Assembly (NCBI RefSeq): GCF_005377625.1
Contig: NZ_CP040098.1
Span: forward strand, 248,001 to 312,000
Reading direction: 5' to 3'
DNA from: Desulfoglaeba alkanexedens ALDC
Lineage (GTDB): Bacteria; Desulfobacterota; Syntrophobacteria; Syntrophobacterales; DSM-9756
Length of the DNA stretch: 64,000 nt
Under the pieces are notes generated by a model, which was not told where the DNA came from, made no database searches, and saw nothing but the letters and a program-made list of their open reading frames with translations. The position numbers and the translations under genes are program-made. This document shows positions 34,936 to 42,741 of the stretch, one piece after another. Each line of letters begins with the position of its first letter. The stretch's first letter is position 1.

Positions 34936-35397
34936 ATGGATCAGCGACCTTTCGTGGAACGACGATCGGGAAAGGATCGGCGTGCGCGGCCGACGTCGCC
35001 TCTGAGTCTCGCCAGCCTCATGGGGCGAAGGAGGCATGCCCGCCGCCGGGAAGACCGCACGGTGTATGTCTACGTGGACCGATACGGGTGGCGGTCGGTC
35101 TTCGCCGTCGTGTCCACGCTCATCCTCTGCATTGCGGACGCCTTCCTCACCCTCACCTTGCTTCAGCGTGGAGCCATGGAAGCCAATCCCGTAATGGACT
35201 TTTTCATCGGCCTGGGACCCCTCCCGTTTCTCCTCGTCAAATATATCCTGACGGCGTTCGGGCTCGGCACCCTTCTCATCCACAAGAACCTCGCCATCTT
35301 CCGCGGGAGGCTCCCCGTCAAAACGTTGCTCCTCGCCCTCCCCGTGCTCTACGGAATCCTCATCGCTTACGAACTCTTCCTCGCCACTTTCGTTTGA
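34936..35397 (+). CDS. DUF5658 family small membrane protein
   Basis: 153 residues: a basic N-terminus with RRSGKDRR (about 9-16), then four membrane helices (about 60-150) containing ILCIADAFLTLTLLQRG and NPVMDFFIGLGPLPFLLVKY, as in DUF5658 proteins. Function is unknown. The ATG at 34936 begins the recognised N-terminus; the upstream extension lacks a ribosome site. The next gene on the strand is a flippase-like protein. Confidence 0.7.
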   Translation: MDQRPFVERRSGKDRRARPTSPLSLASLMGRRRHARRREDRTVYVYVDRYGWRSVFAVVSTLILCIADAFLTLTLLQRGAMEANPVMDFFIGLGPLPFLLVKYILTAFGLGTLLIHKNLAIFRGRLPVKTLLLALPVLYGILIAYELFLATFV

Positions 35398-35557
35398 CGG
35401 AGGGAACCCCGCGTTCCCGAGGCGCCCGGCGGGCACCGGAGCGCCTCTCGGCTTTTCAACGACTTCAAAGTCTGATAAGTACGTCACGGTTGCCACCACG
35501 CTCGGACCCTTTCCGTGGCCGCCCGTATCCCGTTCGGATGGAGAAACGCTTCTACGC

Positions 35558-36628
35558 ATGAACTTCGGCCGACGCAGATTCTGGTTCGCCGGCCTTGTCG
35601 GGCTTGCCCTGTTCGCCGCTACGCTTGTCCAGGCGGACTTGAAAAGCCTGAGACAAGGCCTCGCCCAGGTGGATCCCTTCTGGACCGGCATGGCGCTTGC
35701 CGCCGGTGCGTTGAGTTATCTCTGCATCGCCGGGGTCCTCGCCCAACTTCTCAAAGAAATGAAGCACCCTCTGAAATTCGCCTCCGTCCTCCGCATCACC
35801 CTCCTTGCCTGCACGCTCAACCACCTCATGGCCCTCGGCGGCTTGAGCGGTGTGGCCGCAAAGGTCTACATGCTGGCTCAGAAGAAAATTCCCCCCAGCC
35901 GCACCCTTTCCGTTTCCATGGTGCACGGGTTCTTGACCAATACGGTGGCCGTGGTGATGATCTACCTGGGGTTTTTCTTGCTTTACAGCCAGTACAAAAT
36001 GAACCGCAAAGAGATGGGGATCGGGGGAGTAGTCCTGGCGGTTGCATTCGCGCTGACCTGGATCACCGTCAAGGTGATCGTGGATGGGCGTTTCCGGAAA
36101 AAAGCGTGGAGGATTTCGCTGCGGGCCTACGAGCGTGTCTGCCTCATGATAAAGAAACCCCACTGGCTGCAGCGGCGGCGGGCCGACGCGTTTTTCGAGA
36201 ACTTCGATGAAAGCATGAACCTGTTCATGGCCGACCCCCGGAGGTTGTGGGGCGCGGCGTCCTTCGCCGCGCTGGATTGGATTTTCATGTTTCTTTGCCT
36301 CAAAGGGTCCTTCCTCGCAGCCAACCACCCGGTGGACAACCAAACCCTTCTGGTGGGATTCGCTGTGGGGATCTTCACGGGGATTTTTTCCATCACCCCG
36401 GCGTCCATCGGAGTCATGGAAGGTTCCATGGCGGGGTCCTTTTACCTCATGGGCGTGGACTACGAGAGCGCGCTCCTTGCGACCCTGATCTACCGCTTCG
36501 CTTACTATATTCTTCCGCTGGCTGTCAGCATCCCGCTCCTTCGGACCCTTTCCCCCGAATCCACTTCCCGCGGTGCCCATGAGGCGCTGCCCGAAGGCAT
36601 CAAAGAGACGAAACTTCCCAATGTTTGA
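35558..36628 (+). CDS. UPF0104/LPG-synthase-type TM protein (flippase-like)
   Basis: 356 residues with about eight membrane segments. Blocks such as NHLMALGGLSGVAAKVYML, SMVHGFLTNTVAV, GFAVGIFTGIFSITPASIGV and GSMAGSFYLMGV match the lysylphosphatidylglycerol synthase transmembrane region (UPF0104). Stand-alone members are thought to move lipid-linked molecules across the inner membrane. The stop overlaps the start of the next TPR gene (ATGTTTGA), so the two are translationally coupled. Confidence 0.85.
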   Translation: MNFGRRRFWFAGLVGLALFAATLVQADLKSLRQGLAQVDPFWTGMALAAGALSYLCIAGVLAQLLKEMKHPLKFASVLRITLLACTLNHLMALGGLSGVAAKVYMLAQKKIPPSRTLSVSMVHGFLTNTVAVVMIYLGFFLLYSQYKMNRKEMGIGGVVLAVAFALTWITVKVIVDGRFRKKAWRISLRAYERVCLMIKKPHWLQRRRADAFFENFDESMNLFMADPRRLWGAASFAALDWIFMFLCLKGSFLAANHPVDNQTLLVGFAVGIFTGIFSITPASIGVMEGSMAGSFYLMGVDYESALLATLIYRFAYYILPLAVSIPLLRTLSPESTSRGAHEALPEGIKETKLPNV

Positions 36629-37160
36629 CCAAGAGGACAAAGACCGCCAACAGATCGGCCTGTGGGTTCGGAAGGCCGAGGAGTCCCTCATGGCCAGGCA
36701 TTTCATCGCCGCCATACACTTGTACGAAAAGGCACTGGCCGATTCGCGCCGCGTCGGCGCATCTTCGCTTCGAGCCCGAATCTGCCGGGATCTCGCTTAC
36801 CTTTACCTGCACCACGGCGCAACCGAAAAGGCCAAAGGACTCATCGAGGAAGGGCTGCAGCAGGAAGCGGACGATCCGGTGGTCCGACTGGGGTTACTCA
36901 GCAACGCCGCCTCCGTCCACATCCGCGAAAAGAACTATGCGGAGGGGCTTCGCGCACTGAACCGGGCCGTTGAAACCTTCGACCGGGCCTACAGTGGGGC
37001 TGAAGCGGCCCCTTTCGCCGTCGCGACGTCTTTTGCGGCCCTTTACCGGCTTCGCCGAACCCTCAACCGCATCGTGGATCTGATGGCTTCCGGCATCAAC
37101 CCCGAACGGATCCAGGTCGATTTTCAGCCGGCGCCCCCTTTCTGGGACGGGAAATCCTGA
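36621..37160 (+). CDS. TPR-like helical protein
   Basis: 179 residues, largely helical, with two or three TPR-like units (MARHFIAAIHLYEKALADS, RICRDLAYLYLHHGATEKAK, LLSNAASVHIREKNYAEGLR). No signal peptide. Overlap with the flippase-like gene stop suggests a partner role. Its 3' end overlaps by 37 bp the convergent gene on the other strand. Confidence 0.7.
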   Translation: MFDQEDKDRQQIGLWVRKAEESLMARHFIAAIHLYEKALADSRRVGASSLRARICRDLAYLYLHHGATEKAKGLIEEGLQQEADDPVVRLGLLSNAASVHIREKNYAEGLRALNRAVETFDRAYSGAEAAPFAVATSFAALYRLRRTLNRIVDLMASGINPERIQVDFQPAPPFWDGKS

Positions 37161-37672
37161 TTTTTCCAGCCGGACCAAAGCGTTCGAAGCGGCCACAGGA
37201 TCGCGGGCTGCCAGCCGGTTTCCACCTTCAGAAATTCACCCGCCTCGAAGAGCGCATCCAGTGGAATATCCGGCTGGCTCTGCCAGCGCAGCAGAGGAAC
37301 GTCCGCCCCCGAAACGGCCAACAGGGGGAGCGGGCCGTCCATGGAAGGCGTCATGCGCCCCTTCCAATCGAACCGGTACCATTCTTCCACAGGCTCGCCT
37401 TTCGGGAGCGTTCGGTAGCAGATCCGGAAGGAACTCCAGGGAAGCACGGGCCGCTCCAGGATGAGGCGCCCCGCCGGCCAGGATTCAAACCGCACAAAAG
37501 GAAGAGGAACGGCCAGGACGACCGCCGCCGCGATCATGACCAGCCTGTCCCAGACCCTGGCCCGCCTCTCCAACTCCGCATAGCGAACCGGAGCTCCTTC
37601 CGATGCGGCGAAAACCGGCGCAGGATCTCTTGACGTTTCTTTCCCGGTCATGTTTTGAGCCGACCGAAGCAT
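37124..37672 (-). CDS. Single-span hypothetical protein, distantly DUF1850-like
   Basis: 182 residues: a cytosolic N-terminus, a membrane helix (about 43-60), and an exported domain with FRICYRTLPKGEPVEEWYRF. That segment recalls the DUF1850 core, a small beta-sandwich often beside TRAP-TAXI transporters, but the rest does not match well and no transporter is adjacent. The start (ATG 37672 or 37651) is uncertain. Function unknown. Confidence 0.45.
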   Translation of the reverse strand: MLRSAQNMTGKETSRDPAPVFAASEGAPVRYAELERRARVWDRLVMIAAAVVLAVPLPFVRFESWPAGRLILERPVLPWSSFRICYRTLPKGEPVEEWYRFDWKGRMTPSMDGPLPLLAVSGADVPLLRWQSQPDIPLDALFEAGEFLKVETGWQPAILWPLRTLWSGWKNQDFPSQKGGAG

Positions 37673-37780
37673 GATCAACCGCTCAGATAAGGATGATCCC
37701 TCATGCCGCACCGTGGATGAAAACCCGTGCCAAACCCGATGGCATCGCAGCCGCATCCCAAACGCCAAAGCAGCTCGGAG

Positions 37781-38680
37781 TCATAGCTCGTCGAAGGCGC
37801 TTTGCAGGTGTTCCAGCCAGACATCCACCACGCCGGAAATTTCCCCGGTACCCACAAAGACGGGTTCCGCCTGGATGTTTTCCCGTTCCAGGACGCTCTT
37901 CCAGCTGTCCGGCCCGGGTCCCGCCATGTCGTTCCGGGCGTGATCTCCCGCAACGAGCATAAAGGGAACCAGGTAGGCCTTGGTCGTCTTTCTCTCCTTG
38001 AGCTTCGCCAGCACCCGTTCGAAGGGCGGGTGACCGTCCACGGTGGCCAGGTACACGTCGGGATCCGTCTCCTGCCAGAGCGCGTTCATGGCTCCGTAGA
38101 TGGCGTCTGCGGGATGATGGGCCGAACCATGGCCCATGAACACCACCGCGTCGCCGGGCCGGCGGGACGCCGGCAAGGCGTTCACCATCGCCGCCGCCAC
38201 CCGCTCCATGTCCTGCTGGGAAGAGAGCAGAGGGCGAGCCACGGCGACCTTCTGGAAGCCTCCGGCCATAAGCGAAAAGAGTCGGGCGTTCTGATACAGG
38301 TCGTGGAATTCCTTGCCCGGGATCGTGTGGAGCGACAGGATCGCCACGTGGGTGAACCGATCGTCCATGAGTCCGGCCATGGCCGTTTCGGGGGAATCGA
38401 CGGCAGCGCCTTCTTCGGCGAGCTTCCTTCGAACGATCGATGACGTATAAGCCCAACGCACCTCGACCCCCGGGAAAGCGGCCCTCACCCTATCTTCGAT
38501 GATTTCATAGGGTTTTTGAGCCTCGGGCAGACTGGTTCCAAACGCCACCAGCAGGACGGCCTTCTTGGCCGGGCATTCCTTGTGCTTTTTGGCCAGGGCT
38601 TCCGTCCTTTCGAAAAGACAGACCATCGACATCAGAATCGCCAAACACACCGTAACCCGCATAGCACGAACCTTCGGCAT
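37781..38680 (-). CDS. cbiK: Exported sirohydrochlorin cobaltochelatase CbiK
   Basis: 299 residues. A signal peptide (about 1-29, MRVTVCLAILMSMVCLFERT) precedes a CbiK chelatase fold: AVLLVAFGTSLPEAQ, ILSLHTIPGKEFHDL (catalytic His), VFMGHGSAHHPAD and LVPFMLVAGDHARNDM (metal-binding His). Periplasmic CbiK forms are known in sulfate reducers, where they may insert iron or cobalt and bind haem. ATG at 38680 follows AAGGAG. It is the second gene after a cobalamin riboswitch. Confidence 0.92.
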   Translation of the reverse strand: MPKVRAMRVTVCLAILMSMVCLFERTEALAKKHKECPAKKAVLLVAFGTSLPEAQKPYEIIEDRVRAAFPGVEVRWAYTSSIVRRKLAEEGAAVDSPETAMAGLMDDRFTHVAILSLHTIPGKEFHDLYQNARLFSLMAGGFQKVAVARPLLSSQQDMERVAAAMVNALPASRRPGDAVVFMGHGSAHHPADAIYGAMNALWQETDPDVYLATVDGHPPFERVLAKLKERKTTKAYLVPFMLVAGDHARNDMAGPGPDSWKSVLERENIQAEPVFVGTGEISGVVDVWLEHLQSAFDEL

Positions 38681-38705
38681 TTTCCAACTCCTTTCTTGCT
38701 CTGCG

Positions 38706-38957
38706 TTAGCCGCACAGCCTGAGCGGCGGCCCGAGGACCTGCAGCCCTTCGGACGCCTCATCCATTTTGGCCCTCACGCAGACCACTTCCTGCATCCCCC
38801 GGGTCACCAGCTCCCACCAGCCGTAGGTGACGTCGAACTCGGAAGAGGCGACACGCAGGGCGTCGGCCCGGTAGTGGCACCGAAGCCGCTGCAATCCGGA
38901 ACTGTCCTCGGAACACTGCCCGCCTTCGGTTACGTAAATGATCAATCCTCGCTTCAT
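38706..38957 (-). CDS. Small hypothetical protein in B12-controlled operon
   Basis: 83 residues beginning MKRGLIIYVTEGGQCSEDSS, with RLRCHYRADALRV and VTYGWWELVTRG. Compact, probably soluble, with three Cys. An AAGGAG site precedes the ATG. It lies between the cobalamin riboswitch and cbiK (25 bp upstream of the cbiK start), so a part in cobalamin or cobalt handling is likely, but I recognise no named family. Confidence 0.7.
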   Translation of the reverse strand: MKRGLIIYVTEGGQCSEDSSGLQRLRCHYRADALRVASSEFDVTYGWWELVTRGMQEVVCVRAKMDEASEGLQVLGPPLRLCG

Positions 38958-38991
38958 GAACAACTCCTTCTGCAATGCGAAAAGAATAGGG

Positions 38992-39022
38992 CATCCGGGG
39001 AGCCCCTGGGGCTCCCCGGATG
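38992..39022. repeat. 15-bp perfect palindrome before the B12-operon gene
   Basis: CATCCGGGGAGCCCC and its exact complement are separated by one base, giving an extremely stable hairpin about 35 bp upstream of the small gene. It has no T-run. It could protect the mRNA 5' end after riboswitch read-through or block a cryptic start. Confidence 0.6.
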
Positions 39023-39083
39023 GTCTAGGGTTAATGGAAGCGATGAGGAGGGCCACATGGTGCCAATGGGGTGGGCTTTCCCC

Positions 39084-39119
39084 AAAAAAAATCCCTGAAG
39101 CCCGAAAGCTCCAGGGATT
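39084..39119 (-). terminator. Attenuator terminator of the cobalamin riboswitch
   Basis: On the minus strand AATCCCTG..CAGGGATT form an 8-bp stem, lengthened inward by AGC/GCT with mismatches, and are followed by eight Ts. It lies about 65 bp after the riboswitch aptamer and before the first gene, so B12 binding would favour premature termination. Confidence 0.75.
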
Positions 39120-39183
39120 GCACCCAGTTTTGCTTGATCCCACATGGAGACTAGCGGCATACTTCCGTGCCGGTTTCTCCCTC

Positions 39184-39344
39184 GGTCAGGCAGGTCTTCT
39201 GGCTCACGGATCGTCCTACTCTCCCGGCCTTCCCACCGCGCTCACGCGCGGCAGTGGCGCTTCAAGGATTTCGTCCCCGTTCACAGCGGCGGGACCGCTC
39301 CCGATTTCCACGGGATTCCCTTTTAAGCGTTCTCACACCTGACC
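39184..39344 (-). promoter_or_regulatory. Cobalamin (AdoCbl) riboswitch
   Basis: On the minus strand the P1 arms GGTCAGG and CCTGACC close a region containing the conserved GCCACTG, GGGAAGGC and the B12-box sequence GAGCCAGAAGACCTGCC. These are the signature elements of the cobalamin riboswitch. It precedes the small hypothetical gene and cbiK, with a terminator between, so it should switch the operon off when cobalamin is plentiful. Confidence 0.9.
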
Positions 39345-39366
39345 GCTTCAGCAGATTGTCGAGAAA

Positions 39367-39396
39367 CTTCTATCAATCTCCGTCGAGTCCTGTCAA
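39367..39396 (-). promoter_or_regulatory. Promoter for the B12-controlled operon
   Basis: A perfect TTGACA (39391-39396 on the minus strand) is followed after 18 bp by TAGAAG (39367-39372). It sits about 25 bp before the riboswitch, the right place to start the leader RNA. Confidence 0.5.
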
Positions 39397-39579
39397 TAGG
39401 ATTTTTGCACCCGTTCTATCCCATCGTGAAACGGCAAGCCGGGAAACTTACGGGCCGTCGCCAAAAAACCTGGAAACCGACCTCTCCTTTGTGAAATAGT
39501 ACATTTCCCGAGCGGTTTTGATCGGGATTCGGCGATCATTGCTTTCCAGAACCAGCCACCAGACCGTTGGAGTCTTGCC

Positions 39580-39864
39580 ATGAGCCATCACCAACACGGC
39601 GGCCGATCCCACCACGGGCCGCACGCCCACGATTCGCACTCACACGGCGAAGAGCTGTCCGAGCGGGAGAAGCTCCGAAAAATAATCGAACACTGGATCC
39701 ATCACAACGAAGATCACGTGCAGTCCTATCGGCAATGGGCGGGGCGGGCGGAAAAGCTCGGCGAAAGGGCTGTCGCCGAGGTCCTTGAAGAAGCGGCGGG
39801 CGTTTCCGCTCAAATGAACGCATTGTTTGAAAAGGCCCTGAGCCGTCTGGACGAGGCATCCTGA
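39580..39864 (+). CDS. His-rich small metal-binding-type protein
   Basis: 94 residues: an N-terminal His-rich stretch with eleven His in the first 22 residues (MSHHQHGGRSHHGPHAHDSH), then a helical domain with KLRKIIEHWIHHNEDHVQSY and VLEEAAGVSAQMNALFEKAL. GGAGT precedes the ATG. Similar small proteins occur near cobalt/nickel or cobalamin genes. Here it diverges from the B12-controlled operon, so storage or delivery of a divalent metal is a reasonable guess. Confidence 0.65.
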   Translation: MSHHQHGGRSHHGPHAHDSHSHGEELSEREKLRKIIEHWIHHNEDHVQSYRQWAGRAEKLGERAVAEVLEEAAGVSAQMNALFEKALSRLDEAS

Positions 39865-40066
39865 CGCCCCTTGCCCCAGGTTTCCAACCCTGGTTTTCCT
39901 CCGGTCATGGGAACGCCGCGGCTGCGCGGCATCCCCTGCCGAATCGAGAAGGCGTGAGCGAGGCCGCGGGAAGCTCGGAACCTCGGGACCCGTTTCCGAA
40001 AAATCCATTGATTCCGCCGACCCTCCGGGAGTTCGACCCCGTGCGCGCATCCCGCGGTCCCGGCGG

Positions 40067-40597
40067 TCACCAGTCGCGGCCATAGTAGAAGTGCCACCAG
40101 ACGGGCGGATAGTCGTACCATGGATCGTAGTAATAGTAGCGTTCTTCGGGCCACAAGTAGATTTCGAGCACCCGGAGCACAGGATAGCGGTAGGTGATCT
40201 CGCCCATGGGACGGGTTTCGTACCCGGTGATTTCACCGGCCACAGTGACCAACCGCCCAGGTGCGAAAAGGGCTCCGTCGAGAAAGCGTGAATCCACCGC
40301 CAGGAAACGCCCCCGGGATTGGTTCAGGTCCTTGGGCTTTCCACGCGAATCGGCCGGATGCTCCAGGATTTCCAGCCAGGTGCCTCCGGGCTTGTTTTCG
40401 ACCTTCAAGATCCTTCCGGACCAGATCACCACCTTCCCCCGGTAGTGGTGGGGAGCGTCCTGCACCTCGGAAAGGCTCAGGTTGAGCACCGCCTGCTCCC
40501 TCACCGAAGAAGAAATCACCGGAGCGCAGCCCGAAACGAATCCCGACAGAAGGATCCATACTGCGAAGAACCCTGCCGCACGGTGGGTCATTTTCAT
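40067..40597 (-). CDS. Slp-family outer-membrane lipoprotein
   Basis: 176 residues with a lipoprotein signal peptide and lipobox LSGFVSGC (Cys at about 24). The mature part resembles the Slp/YeaY starvation lipoproteins: HHYRGKVVIWSGRI, WLEILEHPADSRGKP, RFLAVDSRFLD, GRLVTVAGEITGYE. The C-terminus is an unusual aromatic tail rich in Tyr and Trp (YYYYDPWYDYPPVWWHFYYG). Outer-membrane location is inferred from the family. Confidence 0.85.
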   Translation of the reverse strand: MKMTHRAAGFFAVWILLSGFVSGCAPVISSSVREQAVLNLSLSEVQDAPHHYRGKVVIWSGRILKVENKPGGTWLEILEHPADSRGKPKDLNQSRGRFLAVDSRFLDGALFAPGRLVTVAGEITGYETRPMGEITYRYPVLRVLEIYLWPEERYYYYDPWYDYPPVWWHFYYGRDW

Positions 40598-40700
40598 CGT
40601 TCTTTCCTTTCAAGTTGAAAGGATCATGGCCTGCAGGTTTTCTTTTTAATATAACTATCTTGGTCACGCTTGGACCAGGCTCACTTTCACATCAACGGAA

Positions 40701-40860
40701 AAATTTTGGTAGCGTTCCAAAGTGGAGACCTTAAGCAAAAAGGATAACGAAGGTCAAAAAATCCCCCTCTCCCCCTCCCCTTAATCCCCTCCCACAAGGG
40801 GAGGGGAAATAGAATTAGGCATCAAATATTAGGTCTATTATTTTCTACGCTGCCAAATTT
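40701..40860. mobile_element. MITE-like element, copy A
   Basis: 160 bp bounded by imperfect terminal inverted repeats: AAATTTTGGTAGCGT at the left, ACGCTGCCAAATTT at the right. It contains an internal GC-rich hairpin (CCCCTCCC/GGGAGGGG). It shares its ends and much of its interior with copy B at 45248-45459 and carries no ORF. It fills most of the 418-bp gap between slp and the methyltransferase gene. Confidence 0.7.
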
Positions 40861-41015
40861 TTGCTCGGCATCGGTTCGCTGTCGATGCCGGCTTCTCACC
40901 CTGCGGTGGACTCCGGCCTTGAAGTAACCTTTTCAACGGGCGCCCCCTTGTGCTATGGAAAAAAAATGATCCGTATCGAAAGTCAGCGAACCCTTACCGT
41001 CCTGGGAGTCCAAAC

Positions 41016-42020
41016 ATGGAACCGAGTTCCGTCGCCGCCCTGGAAGATGCGCGTGCCTTCACGAGAAGCCGCGTGATCCTCACCGCCGGGGAGCTGGATC
41101 TTTTCACCTTTTTGGGGGACAACCCGTCCACCGCTCAGGAAATCGCCGATATCTTCGAGCTGGACCTGAGGGCCGCCACTCGTCTGTTGGACGCCCTGGT
41201 GGCGCTGGAACTGCTTCGAAAGCACGACAGCCGCTATTCACCGACCCCCAAGGGGGCGCCGCTTTCCGCGCACCACCCGGAAACGGTGCTTCCCATGGTT
41301 CAACACCTGCTGCATCTGTGGGACAGCTGGAGTCATCTCACGGAGAGCGTCCGGCGGGGAGTCAATCCCTACCGAAAGCCCATTTCGGAATCGGGAACGG
41401 ACAATCAGAAGGCGTTCATCAGGGCCATGCACGTTGCGGGCCGGGACCTGTCGCGGGAAATCGCCCGAAGCTACGATCTTTCGCCCTTCAGGAAGCTGCT
41501 GGATGTGGGCGGCGCGTCTGGAACCTATACCATCGCTTTCCTGAGAGAAAACCCCTCGATGAGGGCGGTCATTTTCGACCTGGAGTCCGTCCTTCCACTA
41601 GCGGAGGAACGCCTGCAGCAGGAAGGATTGCGGGACCGGGTCGAGCTCGCCGCCGGTGACTTCTATCGTGACCCCCTGCCCCGCGGGTGCGACCTGGTCC
41701 TGCTTTCCGCCATCATTCATCAGAACAGCCCGGAAGAGAACTTCGAACTCTACCGCAAGGTTTTCGAGGCGATGGAACCCGAGGGCACGATTCTCATCCG
41801 CGACCACATCATGGAACAAGACCGATCGCGACCGCCTGCCGGAGCTCTTTTCGCCCTGAACATGCTGGTGAACACGGCGGGAGGCGACACGTACACCTTC
41901 AGGGAAATCAAGGAAAGCCTGGAACGCGCGGGGTTCACGAAGGTGCGGCTCGCCCGGAGCGGCGAGCGCATGGACGGACTGGTGGAAGCCCGCAAGCCCG
42001 TGGACAGAGCAGCGGCGTAA
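41016..42020 (+). CDS. O-methyltransferase, acetylserotonin/COMT-like family
   Basis: 334 residues. A winged-helix dimerisation domain (about 10-95; TAQEIADIFELDLRAATRLL) is followed by a class I SAM domain: LLDVGGASGTYTIAFL (motif I, about 165), FDLESVLPLAEERL, AAGDFYRDPLPRGCDLVLLS and HQNSPEENFELYRKVFEAM. ATG at 41016 follows GGGAG. The substrate is unknown; such enzymes methylate hydroxyls of aromatic or tetrapyrrole-like compounds. Confidence 0.85.
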   Translation: MEPSSVAALEDARAFTRSRVILTAGELDLFTFLGDNPSTAQEIADIFELDLRAATRLLDALVALELLRKHDSRYSPTPKGAPLSAHHPETVLPMVQHLLHLWDSWSHLTESVRRGVNPYRKPISESGTDNQKAFIRAMHVAGRDLSREIARSYDLSPFRKLLDVGGASGTYTIAFLRENPSMRAVIFDLESVLPLAEERLQQEGLRDRVELAAGDFYRDPLPRGCDLVLLSAIIHQNSPEENFELYRKVFEAMEPEGTILIRDHIMEQDRSRPPAGALFALNMLVNTAGGDTYTFREIKESLERAGFTKVRLARSGERMDGLVEARKPVDRAAA

Positions 42021-42074
42021 AGCCGAAGGTCCCACGGATCCCAACCCGCGTTGTTTTTTTAGAAAGGATCAGGC

Positions 42075-42731
42075 ATGAGTCACGCGGCGAACTCGACGAA
42101 AAGCTCTCCCGATCCCCTCATCTATCAGGTCAAAGTCACCCTGCAGGACATCCGTCCGCCCATCTGGCGAAGGCTGCTGCTGCGCAGCGATACCCCACTG
42201 GACGAATTCCATTCCATCATCCAGATCGCCATGGGCTGGGAATTCTCCCATCTCCACGAATTCCTGAGAGGCAACCGCAATGATCTGGAAAGGTACGGAG
42301 CTACAGACCTCGACTGGGATTTCAAGGACGTGAAGGACGAAACCCGCTTCAAACTGCGGGACCTGCTGCGGGAAGAGAAAGACAAGGCGTTGTACATCTA
42401 CGACTTCGGCGACGACTGGGTCCATGTACTGCTGCTGGAAAAGATCCTTCCCTGGGATCCCAAGGCCGAGCTTCCGCGATGCATTAAAGGCAAACGCGCG
42501 TGCCCTCCCGAAGACGTCGGGGGACCTTATGGCTACGGCGATTTTCTGGAAGTGTTGGCGGACCCTGAGCATCCCAACCACCTAGAGATGGTCGAATGGG
42601 TTGCCGGGCCTTTCGATCCCGAAGCCTTCGACATGGAGGCGGTGAACACGGCGCTTCGTACCGCCTTCAGCCCTAAGCCAGGGAAGCCGACGAAACCTGG
42701 AAGACAGAAAAAATCCGGCCGAGAAAGCTGA
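42075..42731 (+). CDS. Plasmid pRiA4b ORF-3 family protein
   Basis: 218 residues with the family signature: YQVKVTLQDIRPPIWRRLLL, DEFHSIIQIAMGWEFSHLHE, YIYDFGDDWVHVLLLEKILP, CIKGKRACPPEDVGGPYGY and DPEAFDMEAVN. The family is often found as passenger on mobile elements and has no assigned biochemical function. AGAAAGGA precedes the ATG. It converges with pfkA (10-bp gap). The basic C-terminal tail is lineage-specific. Confidence 0.88.
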   Translation: MSHAANSTKSSPDPLIYQVKVTLQDIRPPIWRRLLLRSDTPLDEFHSIIQIAMGWEFSHLHEFLRGNRNDLERYGATDLDWDFKDVKDETRFKLRDLLREEKDKALYIYDFGDDWVHVLLLEKILPWDPKAELPRCIKGKRACPPEDVGGPYGYGDFLEVLADPEHPNHLEMVEWVAGPFDPEAFDMEAVNTALRTAFSPKPGKPTKPGRQKKSGRES

Positions 42732-42741
42732 AGGTCTTGGA

